64,000 nt of DNA from contig JAFZVB010000005.1 in assembly GCA_017618055.1 (NCBI GenBank), positions 27,139 to 91,138 of the forward strand, written 5' to 3'. How positions within the stretch are numbered: position 1 is the first letter of the stretch; every line of letters starts with the position of its first letter. Below, piece after piece: positions 62,903 through 64,000 of this stretch. The notes below the pieces were generated by a model. The model did no database searches and was not told the DNA's origin. It saw nothing but the letters and a program-made list of their open reading frames with translations. The position numbers were made by a program, and so were the translations under genes. The DNA is from Clostridia bacterium (lineage in GTDB: Bacteria; Bacillota; Clostridia; Christensenellales; CAG-917).

Positions 62903-63282
62903 GATATTGCATCTATCTCCCTATTCTCAACTCTTATCACAACTCTGTTAGGTAGACATACTATAGAACCACCATCTTTTGTTATTGGTGTTTGGTGTAC
63001 ACAGAGCTGTTCCTTGCAATCACTATGCTCCACGTAAACCTTTCCATCTTTTATTACTATATGCATGTCTATTCCGTCTGTATTCAAATCTATTTTTACG
63101 TCTGAACTAATAGCGTAAGTGTACTTTAAAGTGCCGTTTATGTAGATACAAACGTCATTTGCGTTTTTTGTATGGGATAAATATACGGTTAGAGCAATGG
63201 CTAAAATTAAAATAAAGATGAGTATTACATCACCCTTTTTAAACAAAGTTTTGAACATATTTTTAGCCTTTTCACTGCTCAT
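62899..63282 (-). CDS. NusG domain II-containing exported protein
   Basis: 127 aa. An N-terminal hydrophobic segment (VILIFILILAIALTVYL, about 18-35) anchors or exports a beta-rich domain: VCIYINGTLKYTYAI, DGIDMHIVIKDGKVYVEHSDCKEQLCVHQTPI and SIVCLPNRVVIRVE, matching the NusG_II/DUF1312 pattern with conserved C-x4-C-x2-Q. Overlaps both neighbours by 4 bp. Functions with ApbE in an unknown, probably extracytoplasmic redox or flavin process. Confidence 0.85.
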   Translation of the reverse strand: MSSEKAKNMFKTLFKKGDVILIFILILAIALTVYLSHTKNANDVCIYINGTLKYTYAISSDVKIDLNTDGIDMHIVIKDGKVYVEHSDCKEQLCVHQTPITKDGGSIVCLPNRVVIRVENREIDAIS

Positions 63283-64000
63283 AATCTAACGAAATCTAGC
63301 TCTCCACAAACGTCATATGTAAGGTCTGAATATATGATAACTGCCTTAACTTTTAAGGCATTTATAAGTGCTTTTCCTGCATCTTTTCCAAGTACAAAAA
63401 CAGCTGTTGAAATAGCGTCTACATAGGCTGCACTATTTTCATTTTGAACACCCTCAATTGAGCCTGAAATTATGGATACAGAAATGATATTTTTATCTGC
63501 TGGTTTACCTGTATTTGGATCTAAAATATGGTGGTATCTTACACCATTATATTCATAGTATCTTTGGTAATCTCCAGATGTTGAAATACTCTCTCCACTA
63601 TGCAATGTAAACTTGCCAAAAACGGATGAGCCATTATCTCTTGGGTTTCTAATTCCAACTGTATAATCTTTGTTAAATCCAATGATATTTCCACCCAAAT
63701 CTACTATCGTTTTTTTATCTCCAACAATACTATTTAATCTACCTAAAGAATACCCTTTTGCAACTGCTCCAAAATCTAACATTGCCTTTGAATCCTTTTT
63801 TGTTATAGTCTTGTTTGTATAGTCTACAACAAACATATTCTCTAGATCTGTGAGATATAAAAGAGCATTGATTTGTTCATCTGTTGGTGGTTGTTTAGTT
63901 TGTCCCGCCACTACAAATGAGTCTGCATCAAAGCCCCAAAGTTTCACAATTGGATATACAGAAGGATTGAATGCATGTGAAGATAAGTTGTACATTTCTA
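63279..64000 (-). CDS. apbE: FAD:protein FMN transferase (ApbE), N-terminus beyond window
   Basis: At least 240 C-terminal residues; the frame is open to base 64000 and the usual N-terminal ~90 residues (MGT motif) are missing, so the gene continues to the right. Seen: AFNPSVYPIVKLWGF, DFGAVAKGYSLGRL, IVDLGGNIIGFN, SGESISTSGDYQRYYEYNG and YHHILDPNTGKPAD, followed by VSIISGS and ISTAVFVLGKDA. Transfers FMN from FAD to Thr of partner proteins such as Rnf/Nqr subunits, usually outside the cytoplasm. First of the three-gene overlapping set. Confidence 0.93.
   Translation of the reverse strand, partial: EMYNLSSHAFNPSVYPIVKLWGFDADSFVVAGQTKQPPTDEQINALLYLTDLENMFVVDYTNKTITKKDSKAMLDFGAVAKGYSLGRLNSIVGDKKTIVDLGGNIIGFNKDYTVGIRNPRDNGSSVFGKFTLHSGESISTSGDYQRYYEYNGVRYHHILDPNTGKPADKNIISVSIISGSIEGVQNENSAAYVDAISTAVFVLGKDAGKALINALKVKAVIIYSDLTYDVCGELDFVRL

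Overview
AT-rich chromosomal DNA from a low-GC Gram-positive bacterium, most likely an anaerobic Clostridia-type member of the Bacillota. The evidence is strong AGGAG-type ribosome binding sites, canonical TTGACA/TATAAT promoters with 17-bp spacers, and housekeeping gene families and orders typical of that group (gyrB-gyrA, phoH-HD/PgpH-ybeY-era-recO, secG and smpB neighbours, and a GlpA-like/FAD oxidoreductase/DUF1667 trio). No ribosomal operon, phage, integrase, transposase or CRISPR array was seen, so genus-level placement is not possible from this window.

Layout. 1-13.9 kb: housekeeping genes, all on the minus strand: partial valS with pgsA; a tight six-gene operon tyrS-yigZ-ilvE-recX-nnrD-HAD; a membrane-anchored Glu/Ala-rich coiled-coil protein; then M20 peptidase-ppa-GlpA-like dehydrogenase-FAD oxidoreductase-DUF1667. 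A tRNA-Leu(CAA) sits at 13.9 kb. 14-29.5 kb is an accessory region (below). 29.6-41.7 kb: eno, a nitroreductase, a TetR-controlled module (GPH transporter, glycosyltransferase-like protein, divergent alpha/beta hydrolase), a uracil/xanthine permease with an attenuator-like leader, metA-metY-smpB and secG. 41.8-64 kb: an ArsB/NhaD-like transporter, then long minus-strand runs: phoH-HD-ybeY-era-recO-lipoprotein-tsaC; gyrB-gyrA-DUF1846-pepF-lipoprotein-dnaB; a lysophospholipase-like hydrolase; and apbE-NusG domain II-Gx transporter at the right edge.

The unusual part is 14.0-29.5 kb. A twelve-gene minus-strand operon (24,664 down to 15,103) encodes a 91-aa protein; a AAA+ ATPase with an N-terminal MIT-like helical domain (Vps4/katanin-like layout); four consecutive proteasome/HslV-like Ntn-hydrolase paralogues, only the first of which keeps the N-terminal Thr/Asp/Lys catalytic set; an atypical Ser/Thr kinase with zinc ribbon and C-terminal beta domain; two paralogous TerY-like vWA proteins; a PP2C phosphatase; a multi-pass membrane protein; a probable HEPN protein with an Rx4H motif; and a 46-aa basic protein. 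This combines a TerY-P (vWA/PP2C/kinase) signalling triad with a putative AAA-driven peptidase and a possible RNase effector. Next to it, behind a strong terminator, is an 896-aa single-chain RNA polymerase homologue of the cellular RdRP/QDE-1/YonO class (DYDSD catalytic triad), in tandem with a membrane-bound metallophosphoesterase. A 23-bp motif recurs upstream of the operon and, twice, within a duplicated segment before the kinase, suggesting co-regulation. A WYL-domain regulator lies at the downstream end. I regard this as a candidate stress or genome-conflict system; its function is inferred, not shown.
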